The notes beneath the pieces were generated by a model. That model had not been told where the DNA came from. It made no database searches and saw only the letters and a program-made list of their open reading frames with translations. A stretch of 34,657 nt of DNA from Lentisphaerae bacterium GWF2_50_93 (lineage in GTDB: Bacteria > Verrucomicrobiota > Lentisphaeria > Victivallales > GWF2-50-93). The first letter of the stretch is position 1, and every line of letters begins with the position of its first letter. Made by a program: the position numbers and the translations under genes. The stretch is from positions 1 to 34,657 of the forward strand of contig MHBI01000027.1 in the NCBI GenBank assembly GCA_001804815.1, written 5' to 3'. This document shows, in pieces, positions 6,936-14,846 of the stretch.

Positions 6936-9080
6936 ATGATTGAGCTGAAGAAGGAAAACGAGATACTCAAGTCCCATGCTGCAGGACTGGAGGAACTGCT
7001 CAGGGTACACGAGCAGGCGTCCCTCGAGGAGGCACGGAAGCTCGAGGGCGCATTGGACACCCTGGAGCATACGACGCAGGAACTGCGCATCGCGAAGAAG
7101 GCCGCCGAAGACGCCAGCCGTTTGAAAAGTGAATTCCTCGCCAACATGAGCCATGAGATACGTACGCCGATGAACGGAATCATCGGGATGGCGGAACTGC
7201 TCATGGATACAAATCCCACAAGAGAGCAGAAGGAATATCTGGACTCAATGGTGATGTCCGCTGAATCGCTGATGTCGATAATCAACGACATTCTCGACCT
7301 TTCCAAGATTGAAGCGCAGAAGATAGAACTGGAATCCACCAGCTTCAACCTCCGCGACAGCGTGGGCGACATACTCAACACACTTGGGCTGCGGGCTTCG
7401 GAAAAGGGGCTTGAACTCGCCTACCACATACCTCCCGATGTCCCGGATGCCGTAGTCGGGGATCCGGTCAGGCTCAGGCAGATCATCGTCAACCTTGTCG
7501 GGAACGCCATCAAGTTCACGGAAAAGGGCGAAGTGGTGGTCTCCGTCGACCTCGAATCGGTCGACAAGGATTCGGCCTTGCTATATTTTACAGTCGCTGA
7601 CACGGGAATCGGCATTCCCGCTGAAAAGCTGAAGCTGATATTCGAACCGTTTTCGCAGGCGGACGCATCAATGACCCGCAGATATGGAGGAACCGGCCTG
7701 GGACTTACGATTTCCTCCAGGCTTGTTGAACTGATGGGGGGACGCATCTGGCTGGAGAGTGAAGTTGGCAGGGGGAGCAAGTTCCATTTCACGATAAAGC
7801 TGGGAATAACCCAGTTCCCATCCGTGAGGCAGATTCCGGAGAAACTGGAGAACCTCCATGATCTGAAGGTCCTGGTCGTCGACGACAACGCCACCAACCG
7901 CAGGATACTCGAGGAGATGCTCAAGAACTGGAGGATGAAGCCGACGACCGCCGACGGGGCCCAGTCCGCCCTGCAAATGATGGAAACAGCCACTGGGTCC
8001 GGAGAGCCGTTCCGGCTCCTCCTCCTTGATGCAAACATGCCAGTGACAGACGGCTTCGGCCTGGTCGAGCAGATCAAGCAGCATCCTGTCTTCAGCGGTA
8101 CAACGATAATGATGCTCACCTCCTCGGGCCAGAGAGGAGACACGGCACGCTGCCGTGAGCTGGGCATTTCCGCGTACCTGATAAAGCCGATCAAGCAGTC
8201 CTTGCTCCTAGATTCCATCACTACGGTACTCGGCAAATTCGAACAGGAGATTGCATGGCATCCGAGTCCGGCCAGGATACTGGCAGAAGAGATGCGCAGC
8301 CTGAACATCCTCCTTGTTGAAGACAATCTCGTCAACCAGAAGATATCCAGCGTCATGATCGAAAAGAGAGGACATGCTGTAACCGTTGCGGAAAACGGCA
8401 TGGAGGCCATTGCATTGTGGCAGTCAAACGCGGAGTCCCATCCCTTCGACGTCATTCTCATGGACGTGCAGATGCCGGTGATGGACGGGTTCGAGGCGAC
8501 CCGGATCATCAGGGAAAGGGAGAAGGCGGCTGGTGCGCACATTCCGATCATCGCCCTCACCGCCAATGCCATGAAGGAGGACAGGGAGATATGTCTTAAG
8601 TCCGGAATGGACGGTTATGCCTCGAAACCTCTCAGGGCCGCCGAACTTTTTTCCGTCATTGACGAGGTGCTGGAACACAAGGGTAAAGAAAAAGAAGTGG
8701 AAGAACCTTCTTCAGGGAGGACTGCAGAGTTATTCAACGTGGAGGAATCTCTCCGTCGTCTTGACGGGGACGCGGTCCTGTTGAAGGAAGTCATGAGGAT
8801 ATTCCTGAATGAATATCCCGTCCTTCTCTCGGAAATCCGTACAGCCGTCGGAAAAAACGATGCAGCGCAGCTTGAACGTTCCTCCCATTCACTCAAGGGG
8901 GCTCTCGGCAATTTCGGAGCACATGCGGTTTCTGAGACAGCCTCAAAGCTTGAGATGATGGGCAGGAAAGGAGATTTCCCTGAAGCGAAGGAGGAGCTGG
9001 TGTCCCTGGAGAAAGGGATTGAACTTCTGAAGCTGTCATTTGAAAAATATATTTCTGTCAGAAAGACATCCACTGATTAA
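6936..9080 (+). CDS. Hybrid histidine kinase with two receivers and Hpt (BarA-like architecture)
   Basis: 714 aa. A short N-terminal coil (1-47) is shared with the kinase at 3493. Then HisKA with [19 protein letters not shown] (H73), HATPase with [20 protein letters not shown] and [10 protein letters not shown], receiver 1 ([11 protein letters not shown]365 in [13 protein letters not shown]), receiver 2 ([12 protein letters not shown]510 in [19 protein letters not shown]) and a C-terminal Hpt with [14 protein letters not shown] (H651). All phosphotransfer residues are present, so a full His-Asp-His relay is possible within one chain. The absence of PAS, GAF or membrane segments suggests its input comes through the coil or from a partner, such as the sensor protein encoded just upstream. 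The phosphoryl group could pass from Hpt to the lone receivers at 9363 and 13353. Confidence 0.96.
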   Translation: MIELKKENEILKSHAAGLEELLRVHEQASLEEARKLEGALDTLEHTTQELRIAKKAAEDASRLKSEFLANMSHEIRTPMNGIIGMAELLMDTNPTREQKEYLDSMVMSAESLMSIINDILDLSKIEAQKIELESTSFNLRDSVGDILNTLGLRASEKGLELAYHIPPDVPDAVVGDPVRLRQIIVNLVGNAIKFTEKGEVVVSVDLESVDKDSALLYFTVADTGIGIPAEKLKLIFEPFSQADASMTRRYGGTGLGLTISSRLVELMGGRIWLESEVGRGSKFHFTIKLGITQFPSVRQIPEKLENLHDLKVLVVDDNATNRRILEEMLKNWRMKPTTADGAQSALQMMETATGSGEPFRLLLLDANMPVTDGFGLVEQIKQHPVFSGTTIMMLTSSGQRGDTARCRELGISAYLIKPIKQSLLLDSITTVLGKFEQEIAWHPSPARILAEEMRSLNILLVEDNLVNQKISSVMIEKRGHAVTVAENGMEAIALWQSNAESHPFDVILMDVQMPVMDGFEATRIIREREKAAGAHIPIIALTANAMKEDREICLKSGMDGYASKPLRAAELFSVIDEVLEHKGKEKEVEEPSSGRTAELFNVEESLRRLDGDAVLLKEVMRIFLNEYPVLLSEIRTAVGKNDAAQLERSSHSLKGALGNFGAHAVSETASKLEMMGRKGDFPEAKEELVSLEKGIELLKLSFEKYISVRKTSTD

Positions 9081-9362
9081 TTTTTCTATTCCTTCTCATT
9101 TATAATTCTTTTCCCCATCACGGGAAGACCGGATATTTTTCCATGAAAGTTGATGTGCTACAGCATCGTACGCTGTCCTGTCATGCGGAAGGCTTTCGGA
9201 ACCGAGGGAGTGGAAACGACCGAGATCTTGATTCAATAGGAATCATCCCCTTCCAGCCGCCTGACAAATCCTTACCCCTCTTCTGGAAATCACCTTGGAT
9301 ATATGTAATATACCAGGTTTTCTGCCATAAATGCTTTTACTGGCAATTGGAACTGGGGATAT

Positions 9363-9746
9363 ATGCGCAAGGTTCTCGTGGTAGACGATGATTCAGGAGT
9401 CAGGTCCGTGCTTTCCGCCATCATCATGCGGAAGGGGGGTTTCCATGTAGCCGAGGCGTCCTCCCTGGCCGAGGCTACAGCAATGTGCCTTGATAACCGA
9501 TATGACCTGGTATTCCTGGATCACATGCTGAGGGATGGCATCGGATGGGAGATTGCTGAGCTAATATCCCTTAATCCCCAGAAATTCGGGAATCCCATGA
9601 TAATAGCGATGTCGGGAAGCGTCCCACAGGAAAAGGCCATGAAAAGCGGGCTCCATTATTCGGAATTCATGCCAAAGCCGTTCGCGGTTGCGCAAATCGA
9701 AGGCATACTGGAAAAGCTCCCGGAAGAATCATCTTCCGGAAATTGA
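9363..9746 (+). CDS. Single-domain response regulator (receiver only)
   Basis: 127 aa, the length of one receiver. Acid residues are in VVDDDSG (9-11), the phospho-acceptor is D53 in YDLVFLDHMLRDGIGW, Ser/Thr is in IIAMSGS, and Lys is in MPKPF. No DNA-binding or enzymatic output domain follows. It may be a phosphate shuttle or act by protein contact, probably receiving phosphate from the Hpt of the kinase at 6936. A close relative is encoded at 13353. The 281 bases between the kinase and this gene hold no supported gene. The start follows GGGGA. Confidence 0.92.
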   Translation: MRKVLVVDDDSGVRSVLSAIIMRKGGFHVAEASSLAEATAMCLDNRYDLVFLDHMLRDGIGWEIAELISLNPQKFGNPMIIAMSGSVPQEKAMKSGLHYSEFMPKPFAVAQIEGILEKLPEESSSGN

Positions 9747-9977
9747 AACAGCATACTTGAGGAATTTTCCCCTGCCCTCTATCGTCATCTTCATGTACAG
9801 GCTCAGAAACCTCCTGAACACCTTGTCATCGTCCCGTACGGGATGTTCCAATACGCATGATACGGATTCCATCCCGCAGGGCCTGATGTCCACATCATTC
9901 TTCTCTGCAAATTCCGGAAGCCTCCTTCCAGGTAAAATACCCGGCTTCGTTATCTTGTTGAGCCAGTTGATAAGCAC
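9729..9977 (-). CDS. Hypothetical 82-residue protein (possibly a gene remnant)
   Basis: A GTG start at 9977 with a weak GTGGAG upstream gives a basic 82-residue protein (KPGILPGRRLPEFAEKNDVD, then CVLEHPVRDDDKVFRRFLS). Codon choice (AGG, ATA, AAG, CTC) resembles the neighbouring genes, which favours real coding over a chance frame. It converges with the receiver gene and overlaps its end by 18 bases. No domain is recognised. It may be the 3' part of a larger lost gene, as the next minus-strand feature clearly is. Confidence 0.35.
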   Translation of the reverse strand: MLINWLNKITKPGILPGRRLPEFAEKNDVDIRPCGMESVSCVLEHPVRDDDKVFRRFLSLYMKMTIEGRGKFLKYAVSISGR

Positions 9978-10134
9978 TGCCGACTAACTCCACAGTGTTC
10001 CGCCAACGCTACAGGATGCAGTCGGGTTTTCAAGACTGCTCCAACGCGTAACGGATTAAAACGGCATATAGAGACTCGTCTTGATTATTTATCTTATTTT
10101 AGAAATATTCTGACTCGAAAGGCGGATCATCCCA

Positions 10135-10634
10135 TTACAGCGGTAGATGGTTGAAATGGAAGAAATCGGCATGCCCGTCGAAGAAAATCGCATTCGTACC
10201 CTTATGGTGAACACCAACCTGGTCATGGATTGCGGTGAAAGTATATCTGGCATTGAAGTGGAAGAAGATTAGTCATATTGAGGATCATAAATTTCGAAGG
10301 AGATATGTTGTACATGATTTCCTGCAAATTGGTATTTAGCCTGTGCCGCCTGGAGAATCTCCGGCTGACCGCATAGGAGTTGCTGTTCCAGTTGGTGCCA
10401 GGGGCCGCCACAGACAGCCACAACCTCCGCTTTTTCAACATCCATAGGCCAGGAGGCAAACCCCTGGCATCCAATGCTGAAATTCCATCCTTGCCAACGG
10501 GGAAATATATCCTCTATGTGCAAGTAATCCAATGGCCCGAACATGCCTGCTCCCGCCATAATGAACTGCCAGTCACCAGATCGGGAAATGTCCGAGAAAA
10601 ACATGGCCTGACTTGCAATACCCGACTTGCTAAA
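10135..10634 (-). pseudogene. Prepilin-like H-X9-DG protein, 5'-truncated and frameshifted remnant
   Basis: On the minus strand, 10634-10269 reads SKSGIASQAMFFSDISRSGD, then MAGAGMFGPLDYLHIEDIF, then QAKYQFAGNHVQHISFEIYD, and stops. One frame over it continues as ARYTFTAIHDQVGVHHKGTN and then AIFFDGHADFFHFNHLPL before TAA at 10135. His-Lys-Gly-Thr-Asn...Phe-Asp-Gly-His is the C-terminal H-X9-DG motif of DUF1559-type pseudopilin-like proteins, abundant in Lentisphaerota and Planctomycetota. The N-terminal prepilin helix is missing because the sigma-factor gene begins there. A frameshift near 10270 and the lost 5' half mark it as a relic. It is the best taxonomic hint in the window. Confidence 0.7.
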
Positions 10635-10701
10635 TTATCCTTTGAATGCGCATGCCCAAGTAACAAAACAAGTTTCCGATCGTCCTGTCATTGTGAAAGA
10701 C

Positions 10702-11244
10702 ATGAAAGAAAAAGAGCCTCTGGATAAATTGATTGAGAGATCACGGTCTACCGGTGATATGCATGCGCTTGGGCTGGTATATGAACATTACTACCCGAAG
10801 ATACTCAAGTACATGTACTACCGGAGCAACCGCGAGAACTATGAGGATCTGACGGCAGAGGCATTTCAGAAGGTCATAAGAAACATAGGTTCGCAGGAAG
10901 GGAATTTTGAAGCCTGGCTGTACAAGATAGCCGAGAACACGGTCAAGGATTTCTACAAGGCGAAAGGTTCAAAGATGCGGCTTGAGGAAAGCATCATGAA
11001 GTCCGACAAGGTTCCCGGCAATAATTCAGGACTGACAAAGACTGAGCTGAAGATGGACATTTACGGTGCTCTTGACAAGCTTGACGATGAAAAGAGGAGA
11101 ATAGTAACGCTGAGGTTCATCCAAGGGCTGAGTTCGGAGGAGGTTGCCGAGATAACTGGGAAGACGCCCGAAGCTGTGCGCATAATGCAGTTCCGGTCGC
11201 TGATAGAACTGAAGAAGATCATGACAGAGGAAAATGTAAAATGA
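10702..11244 (+). CDS. ECF-type RNA polymerase sigma factor
   Basis: About 180 aa from ATG 10702. In-frame upstream GTG (10693) and TTG (10627) starts would extend it but have no better ribosome site. Region 2 is LGLVYEHYYPKILKYMYYRS with YEDLTAEAFQKVIRNI and FEAWLYKIAENTVKDFYKA. Region 4 is ALDKLDDEKRRIVTLRFIQG with LSSEEVAEITGKTPEAVRIM as the helix-turn-helix. It overlaps the next gene by ATGA. It would direct RNA polymerase to a small regulon. The adjacent metal-resistance genes are candidate targets, but I could not identify a shared promoter motif. Confidence 0.9.
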   Translation: MKEKEPLDKLIERSRSTGDMHALGLVYEHYYPKILKYMYYRSNRENYEDLTAEAFQKVIRNIGSQEGNFEAWLYKIAENTVKDFYKAKGSKMRLEESIMKSDKVPGNNSGLTKTELKMDIYGALDKLDDEKRRIVTLRFIQGLSSEEVAEITGKTPEAVRIMQFRSLIELKKIMTEENVK

Positions 11245-12146
11245 AAGAAAGCGTGGAAAATATCCTGGACAAATGCCTTGAAGATATCGCCAGAGGCGGA
11301 GCTCCTGACAAGATCCTTGCTGAATACAGGGAACATCCGGAATATGAAATCCTCAAGGACGCCCTTCATCTGGCATTGGATCTGAAAAACCTGCAGGAAC
11401 CACCAATTTCCAAGATTCCGGACTTCTCCCTTATTGCAGACTATAGTAAAAATTCTCCTGTCAAAAGAAAAATAATACCCTTCAGGTTGATCACCCGCAT
11501 TGCGGCAATGTTCGTGGCGGTCTTCATTCTTCTTGCGGTCGCCGTTCAGGCATCGGATGATTCGATACCGGGCGATCTCCTCTATCCGGTCAAACGCGGT
11601 TATGAGAAGGTCCGTTTTTCGTGCATGACAGGAGACAGGCAGAGGGCGGAATTCAAGATGGCGTGTTCAAATCTCCGCCTATCGGAAGCCCATGAATCGG
11701 TAAAAAAGGGAGGGAAGGCCGACGTTTCCCTTTTCTCGTCCATGTTCGACGATTCAAGATATGCCCTTGAAAAGGCCTTATCCATGCCGGAAAAAGACAG
11801 GGATGAACTGGTCTTCCTCTCTGCATACAGCATGAAAAAGCAGAAGGAAGGACTATATCAGATATACCAGAAGGCGCTTGACAGTGATAAGTCCGAAATC
11901 TCCCATTATGTCTGTGCCTGTAGCAAGAGAGATGAACTTATGGCAAGCACGTTTGGGATAAAGATATCGACACCATCAGAGAAAGGCTGCCCGGCAATGT
12001 TCGAATGCTGCGACTGCTCAGAAGGACGCGAGTGCAAGGTATCAGCCGGGGAAATCGCTAAAATGAAAAAATCAATACAATCGTCTGGAGTGATCACGGG
12101 AAGTCTTCCAGGAGAAGCCAAGAAATTTCAATATTACCCTCAGTGA
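11241..12146 (+). CDS. DUF5667-type membrane protein, putative anti-sigma factor with Cys-rich outer tail
   Basis: 301 aa, with its start overlapping the sigma-factor stop. The cytosolic N-terminus (1-80) is helical and could bind sigma. One transmembrane helix lies at about 84-103 (ITRIAAMFVAVFILLAVAVQ). It is followed by DDSIPGDLLYPVKRGYEKVR, the hallmark opening of DUF5667, and a helical periplasmic region. The C-terminal 80 residues hold C225, C227, C250, C256, C257, C259 and C265, with YVCACS and MFECCDCS motifs. The classical zinc anti-sigma HxxxCxxC motif is not seen. Position and topology suggest an anti-sigma factor. The outer cysteines might sense metal or redox state, which is inference. 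Confidence 0.72.
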   Translation: MKESVENILDKCLEDIARGGAPDKILAEYREHPEYEILKDALHLALDLKNLQEPPISKIPDFSLIADYSKNSPVKRKIIPFRLITRIAAMFVAVFILLAVAVQASDDSIPGDLLYPVKRGYEKVRFSCMTGDRQRAEFKMACSNLRLSEAHESVKKGGKADVSLFSSMFDDSRYALEKALSMPEKDRDELVFLSAYSMKKQKEGLYQIYQKALDSDKSEISHYVCACSKRDELMASTFGIKISTPSEKGCPAMFECCDCSEGRECKVSAGEIAKMKKSIQSSGVITGSLPGEAKKFQYYPQ

Positions 12147-12240
12147 ATGCATCCTGTCCTTAATGGACTTAACATTGTGAATCTGATTAAAGAGAGAGTG
12201 AAGTCAATTAATGTGTTAGGCTGTATCGGAGGTTCTGAAT

Positions 12241-12852
12241 ATGGGTTCTTGTTGTGAGAATAATTGCGCAATTGAAAAGCTTCGCGAAAGACAAAGTGGA
12301 ACATTGAAGGTTGTCCTTTGGGTAAACGCCTTAATGTTTTTCGTGATTGCCGGTGCTTCACTGTATGGAAAATCAACTGCTCTGTTAACCGACAGTCTGG
12401 ATAACCTTGGAGACGCATTGACTTATGGTTTGAGTCTGCATGCTGTTTCGCAAGGCAGCACTGCAAAGGCAAGGGTGGCTTTATTCAAGGGCGGATTAAT
12501 CCTTGTTGGCGCCTGTGTGGTCGTATGGCAAATAATCCAGAAGTTACATGTTCCCGTGCTCCCCTCGTATGAGATAATGAGTATTTTCAGCATTCTGGGA
12601 TTAGCCGCAAATTCATTATGTTTGTTTCTCCTGTGGAAACACAGAAATGAAGACATAAATATGAGTTCTGTCTGGGAATGCTCAAGAAATGACATTGCTT
12701 CAAATACGTCAGTACTCATTGCCGCAGGTGCGGTCTGGTTTTTTGCGTCAGGATGGGCGGATATAATTGTTGCATCATGTCTTGTCATCTTGTTGCTACG
12801 TTCCTCGTTCAACGTTGTAAGTGCTGCGATCATGGAATTAAAGTCGACATAA
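12241..12852 (+). CDS. Short cation diffusion facilitator-type transporter
   Basis: 203 aa, starting after GGAGG with a Cys-rich N-terminus (GSCCENNCAIEKL). About six hydrophobic helices follow. The first pair contains STALLTDSLDNLGDALTYGL, the CDF metal-site motif (D-x3-D). A later SRNDIASNTSVLIAAG with ASGWADIIVA gives the second half. It lacks the cytoplasmic C-terminal domain of full-length CDF proteins. It matches the short form often encoded with metal-resistance genes and would exchange a divalent cation for protons at the inner membrane. The substrate cannot be told from sequence. The His/Cys-rich start could collect metal in the cytosol. Confidence 0.8.
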   Translation: MGSCCENNCAIEKLRERQSGTLKVVLWVNALMFFVIAGASLYGKSTALLTDSLDNLGDALTYGLSLHAVSQGSTAKARVALFKGGLILVGACVVVWQIIQKLHVPVLPSYEIMSIFSILGLAANSLCLFLLWKHRNEDINMSSVWECSRNDIASNTSVLIAAGAVWFFASGWADIIVASCLVILLLRSSFNVVSAAIMELKST

Positions 12853-13010
12853 TCCGTTTTTCAATTGCCGTAACAGGACTTCTCCTACTTATCCTCCTCT
12901 TGGCCGGATATTCCGCTATCTACTGCTACCTATCATGGCAGCAATGGCAAATAAAAGAATTTCAGCATCCCCCTGTAACATTTTTATTTTCCAGTCGTCC
13001 TTACCTGTGA
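12846..13010 (+). pseudogene. Decayed copy of the CHGGHH micro-lipoprotein gene
   Basis: The frame overlapping the transporter stop reads IIRFSIAVTGLLLLILLLAG and then Tyr-Ser. It aligns residue for residue with the start of the intact gene at 13053 (IFRLSIAVIGILMMIIVLVG, then Cys-His). The lipobox Cys is replaced by Tyr (TAT for TGT), no ATG start is present, and the frame runs on into unrelated sequence to 13010. It is best read as a dead tandem duplicate. Confidence 0.45.
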
Positions 13011-13052
13011 AAGCATGGATGAGAACCAAACAAATAAAAGGAGAAAAGGGAC

Positions 13053-13142
13053 ATGAACATGATATTTCGCCTCTCGATCGCCGTAATTGGAATTCTGATG
13101 ATGATCATCGTACTGGTCGGGTGTCATGGAGGTCACCACTGA
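13053..13142 (+). CDS. Micro-lipoprotein with His-rich CHGGHH mature end (copy 1)
   Basis: 29 codons from ATG 13053, with AGGAG at 13039-13043 (9-base spacing). An in-frame TAA at 13035 fixes the start. The protein is a short basic start, a 17-residue hydrophobic core and Leu-Val-Gly-Cys, then His-Gly-Gly-His-His and stop. Leu-x-Gly-Cys is a lipobox. If signal peptidase II cleaves before Cys, the whole mature product is a lipidated hexapeptide with one Cys and three His, well suited to bind Cu or Zn at a membrane surface. A second gene with the same length and end lies at 18086-18223. Too short for routine gene callers. Function is inferred. Confidence 0.7.
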   Translation: MNMIFRLSIAVIGILMMIIVLVGCHGGHH

Positions 13143-13352
13143 TTCCGATGGTGAAAGAGAAATGAACATGCGGCTTCAATCAAAATATAAACAAGGAAGG
13201 AATAATCCAGATCATTGACACCCCCCAAGTATGACCGGGGGGCCGGATATGAAGTCCTGCTATCCCCGGCATGCTTCTTTAAATTAAAACGGCACTTGTA
13301 ACAATTATAATCTCTCGTCGTCTTATTATGATGAAAAGAAGAAGGTGATTTC

Positions 13353-13778
13353 ATGTTAAAAGCACTGATAGCTGACGATGATACAGAAATAAGAAATTCT
13401 ATTTCTGCAGTCATAAGGAACAACGACAGTTTCCAGACAAGCGAAGCTTCTACCGTAAGGGATGCGTTACGCCTCTGTGCGATTAACAAATTCGACTTGA
13501 TATTCCTCGACCACCACCTGATGGATGGAGACGGATGGGCGATCAGCAGGACAATATCCCTTGAGCCTGAGAAATATGGGAAGCCGGTAATCGTCGCCAT
13601 GACCGGAAGCGTTTCTCCGTATGAACTCGAAAAACAACGAGGAAACTTCACCATGTTCATCCAAAAACCGTTCAGCACCTCTGACATTGATGCCGTCTTA
13701 AGAAAGGTGTCCGGAAATTGCAGTCCGGTTAATTGGGAAATAAATAAATCAAGATCATTACAAATCTCTTTGCAGTAG
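13353..13778 (+). CDS. Single-domain response regulator, paralogue of 9363 gene
   Basis: 141 aa receiver with acid pocket ADDDTE, D53 in FDLIFLDHHLMDGDGW, Thr in VIVAMTGS and Lys in IQKPF. It shares the FLDHxLxDGxGW signature and spacing with the receiver at 9363, so the two are duplicates. About 20 extra C-terminal residues have no recognised domain. AGAAGGTGATTTC precedes the ATG. The 210 bases before it contain a C6/G6 hairpin (13221-13242) without a T tract. It probably takes phosphate from one of the hybrid kinases. Confidence 0.9.
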   Translation: MLKALIADDDTEIRNSISAVIRNNDSFQTSEASTVRDALRLCAINKFDLIFLDHHLMDGDGWAISRTISLEPEKYGKPVIVAMTGSVSPYELEKQRGNFTMFIQKPFSTSDIDAVLRKVSGNCSPVNWEINKSRSLQISLQ

Positions 13779-13852
13779 GATGCAGTCAAAAACAAGGACT
13801 TAATTTCACAATAACAGGGAGCTTTAAAAGTTAAAATAAGGAGATAAATATC

Positions 13853-14239
13853 ATGAACAAGAAAATCATGTCGGCAGTCGCCGGAATTGGGATTTTTACC
13901 CTAATGGGGATCTTATACGCTGAGGAAGCGGCAAAGACAGATACACAGGAGAATAAGATCGTAGCACAGGCTGAATGTCCGATAATGGGCAACAAGATCA
14001 ACAAGAGCCTTTTCGTGGACGCCCAGGGGAAGAGGATTTACGTCTGTTGCGGGATGTGCATTGGAAAACTGAAGGCAGATCCTGAGAAATACATAAAGGA
14101 GCTTGAAGCAAAAGGTATTCTCCTGGACAAAGCCGCCACTGGAACGCCAAAAACCGAAAAAAAGCAAGCTGCCACTGATTCGCCAGTACCTATGCAACAG
14201 GTAAGGGATGGGCATTTACCCTACCTGAGTATTGTATAA
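13853..14239 (+). CDS. Periplasmic YHS-like metal-binding protein 1
   Basis: 128 aa with a Sec signal peptide (basic start, hydrophobic core, cleavage near LYAEEA). The mature domain has CPIMGNKINKSLFVDAQGKR and RIYVCCGMC, then ADPEKYIKELEAKGI. Cysteines 42, 65, 66 and 69 would bind metal. This matches small YHS-type proteins of metal-resistance operons. AAGGAG precedes the start, within a leader nearly the same as that of the gene at 14317. Two paralogues lie at 18353 and 20853; they end in Gly-His-Gln-His. This one instead ends in an unrelated tail (MQQVRDGHLPYLSIV), suggesting its 3' end was altered. Confidence 0.8.
   Translation: MNKKIMSAVAGIGIFTLMGILYAEEAAKTDTQENKIVAQAECPIMGNKINKSLFVDAQGKRIYVCCGMCIGKLKADPEKYIKELEAKGILLDKAATGTPKTEKKQAATDSPVPMQQVRDGHLPYLSIV
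14198..14227 (+). promoter_or_regulatory. Inverted repeat at the end of YHS gene 1
   Basis: CAGGTA-A-GGG pairs with CCC-TACCTG around an 11-base loop (9 bp with one bulge). The inner part GGGCATTTACCCTA recurs upstream of YHS gene 2 as GGGTATTTACCCTA (18259-18272). No T tract follows. It could be an operator or a weak terminator. Confidence 0.3.
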
Positions 14240-14316
14240 ATATTAAAAATGCTATATTAAAGTGAAGAAATCAATTTCATCGCCAACTTTAAAGTTAAAA
14301 CAAGGAGATGAATATC

Positions 14317-14655
14317 ATGAAAACGGGAATTACTCTGTCAATCGCAGCGGCTGGAATCTTTTTACTGATGGGGAACCTGTATGCGGAGGATGCAAAGCCT
14401 GCCACTGATGATGTCAAGGCTGCAGCTGTAACCGTATGCCCAGACTGCGCAAAGCTTAACAAAGATAACAAACCTGGCGAAGCTCCAAAGCTCTGCCCGG
14501 AATGCCAGAAAAAAGCCTTTTCAGCAAAGCCTGCCGAATCTGCGCCTTCGAGTACAAAAACACCTGCTTCTGTTCCCTCAAGTACAAAGACGCCTCCTTC
14601 TGCACCTTCAGAGCCAAAACCTGCTGTAAAAGCAGAAAATGATGTATGTAAATAA
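14317..14655 (+). CDS. Periplasmic double-CxxC zinc-ribbon-like protein
   Basis: 112 aa from ATG 14317, where AAGGAG at 14302-14307 is 9 bases away. A start at 14308 would overlap that site. The signal peptide (LSIAAAGIFLLMGNLYAEDA) is clearly related to those of the YHS proteins. The mature part has C41-P-D-C44 and C60-P-E-C63 separated by a 15-residue hydrophilic spacer, then a Pro/Ser/Thr/Lys-rich repeat tail (SSTKTPASVPSSTKTPPSAP). Four Cys suggest one metal ion bound in a rubredoxin- or ribbon-like knuckle. A decayed second copy of the Cys unit lies after the stop. Role: probable periplasmic metal buffer (inference). Confidence 0.7.
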   Translation: MKTGITLSIAAAGIFLLMGNLYAEDAKPATDDVKAAAVTVCPDCAKLNKDNKPGEAPKLCPECQKKAFSAKPAESAPSSTKTPASVPSSTKTPPSAPSEPKPAVKAENDVCK

Positions 14656-14741
14656 TGTGAAAAGCTTGACAAAAATTGAAAGACTGGCGAAGATGTAAAG
14701 CTCTATCCGGATTTCCAGAAAAAAGGGGGACGAGGATCATG
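14656..14741 (+). pseudogene. Decayed second Cys-knuckle repeat after the 14317 gene
   Basis: Read in frame past TAA 14653-14655, the sequence gives CEKLDKN, stop, KTGEDVKLYPDFQKKG. It aligns with CAKLNKDNKPGEAPKLCPECQKKA of the intact domain. The nucleotide copy is close (about 65 bp at 14660-14727 against 14452-14516). Two stops and loss of the second Cys pair show that the protein once had at least two metal knuckles. Confidence 0.6.
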
Positions 14742-14846
14742 AACAAGAAAGGCTGGTATCAGTTTTTCTGCCCAGTTGTGCGGGGTTCATGGCCAGGAGG
14801 GAGTGGCAGGCGCACACCGCTGTTGCAGCTTTTAAATGAGGCATTG

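Noticed and set aside
7421..8572. Long minus-strand open frame (383 codons) opposite the second hybrid kinase
   Set aside because: The plus strand encodes a complete, motif-rich kinase here. The minus frame is Ser/Thr-rich low-complexity sequence, typical of an antisense shadow.
12935..13165. 76-codon plus-strand frame overlapping the micro-lipoprotein gene
   Set aside because: No ribosome site or recognizable pattern; the overlapping 29-codon frame has both a good site and a duplicated counterpart.
13221..13242. C6/G6 hairpin considered as an intrinsic terminator
   Set aside because: Only 6 bp and no T tract; it is mentioned under the receiver gene but not called as a terminator.
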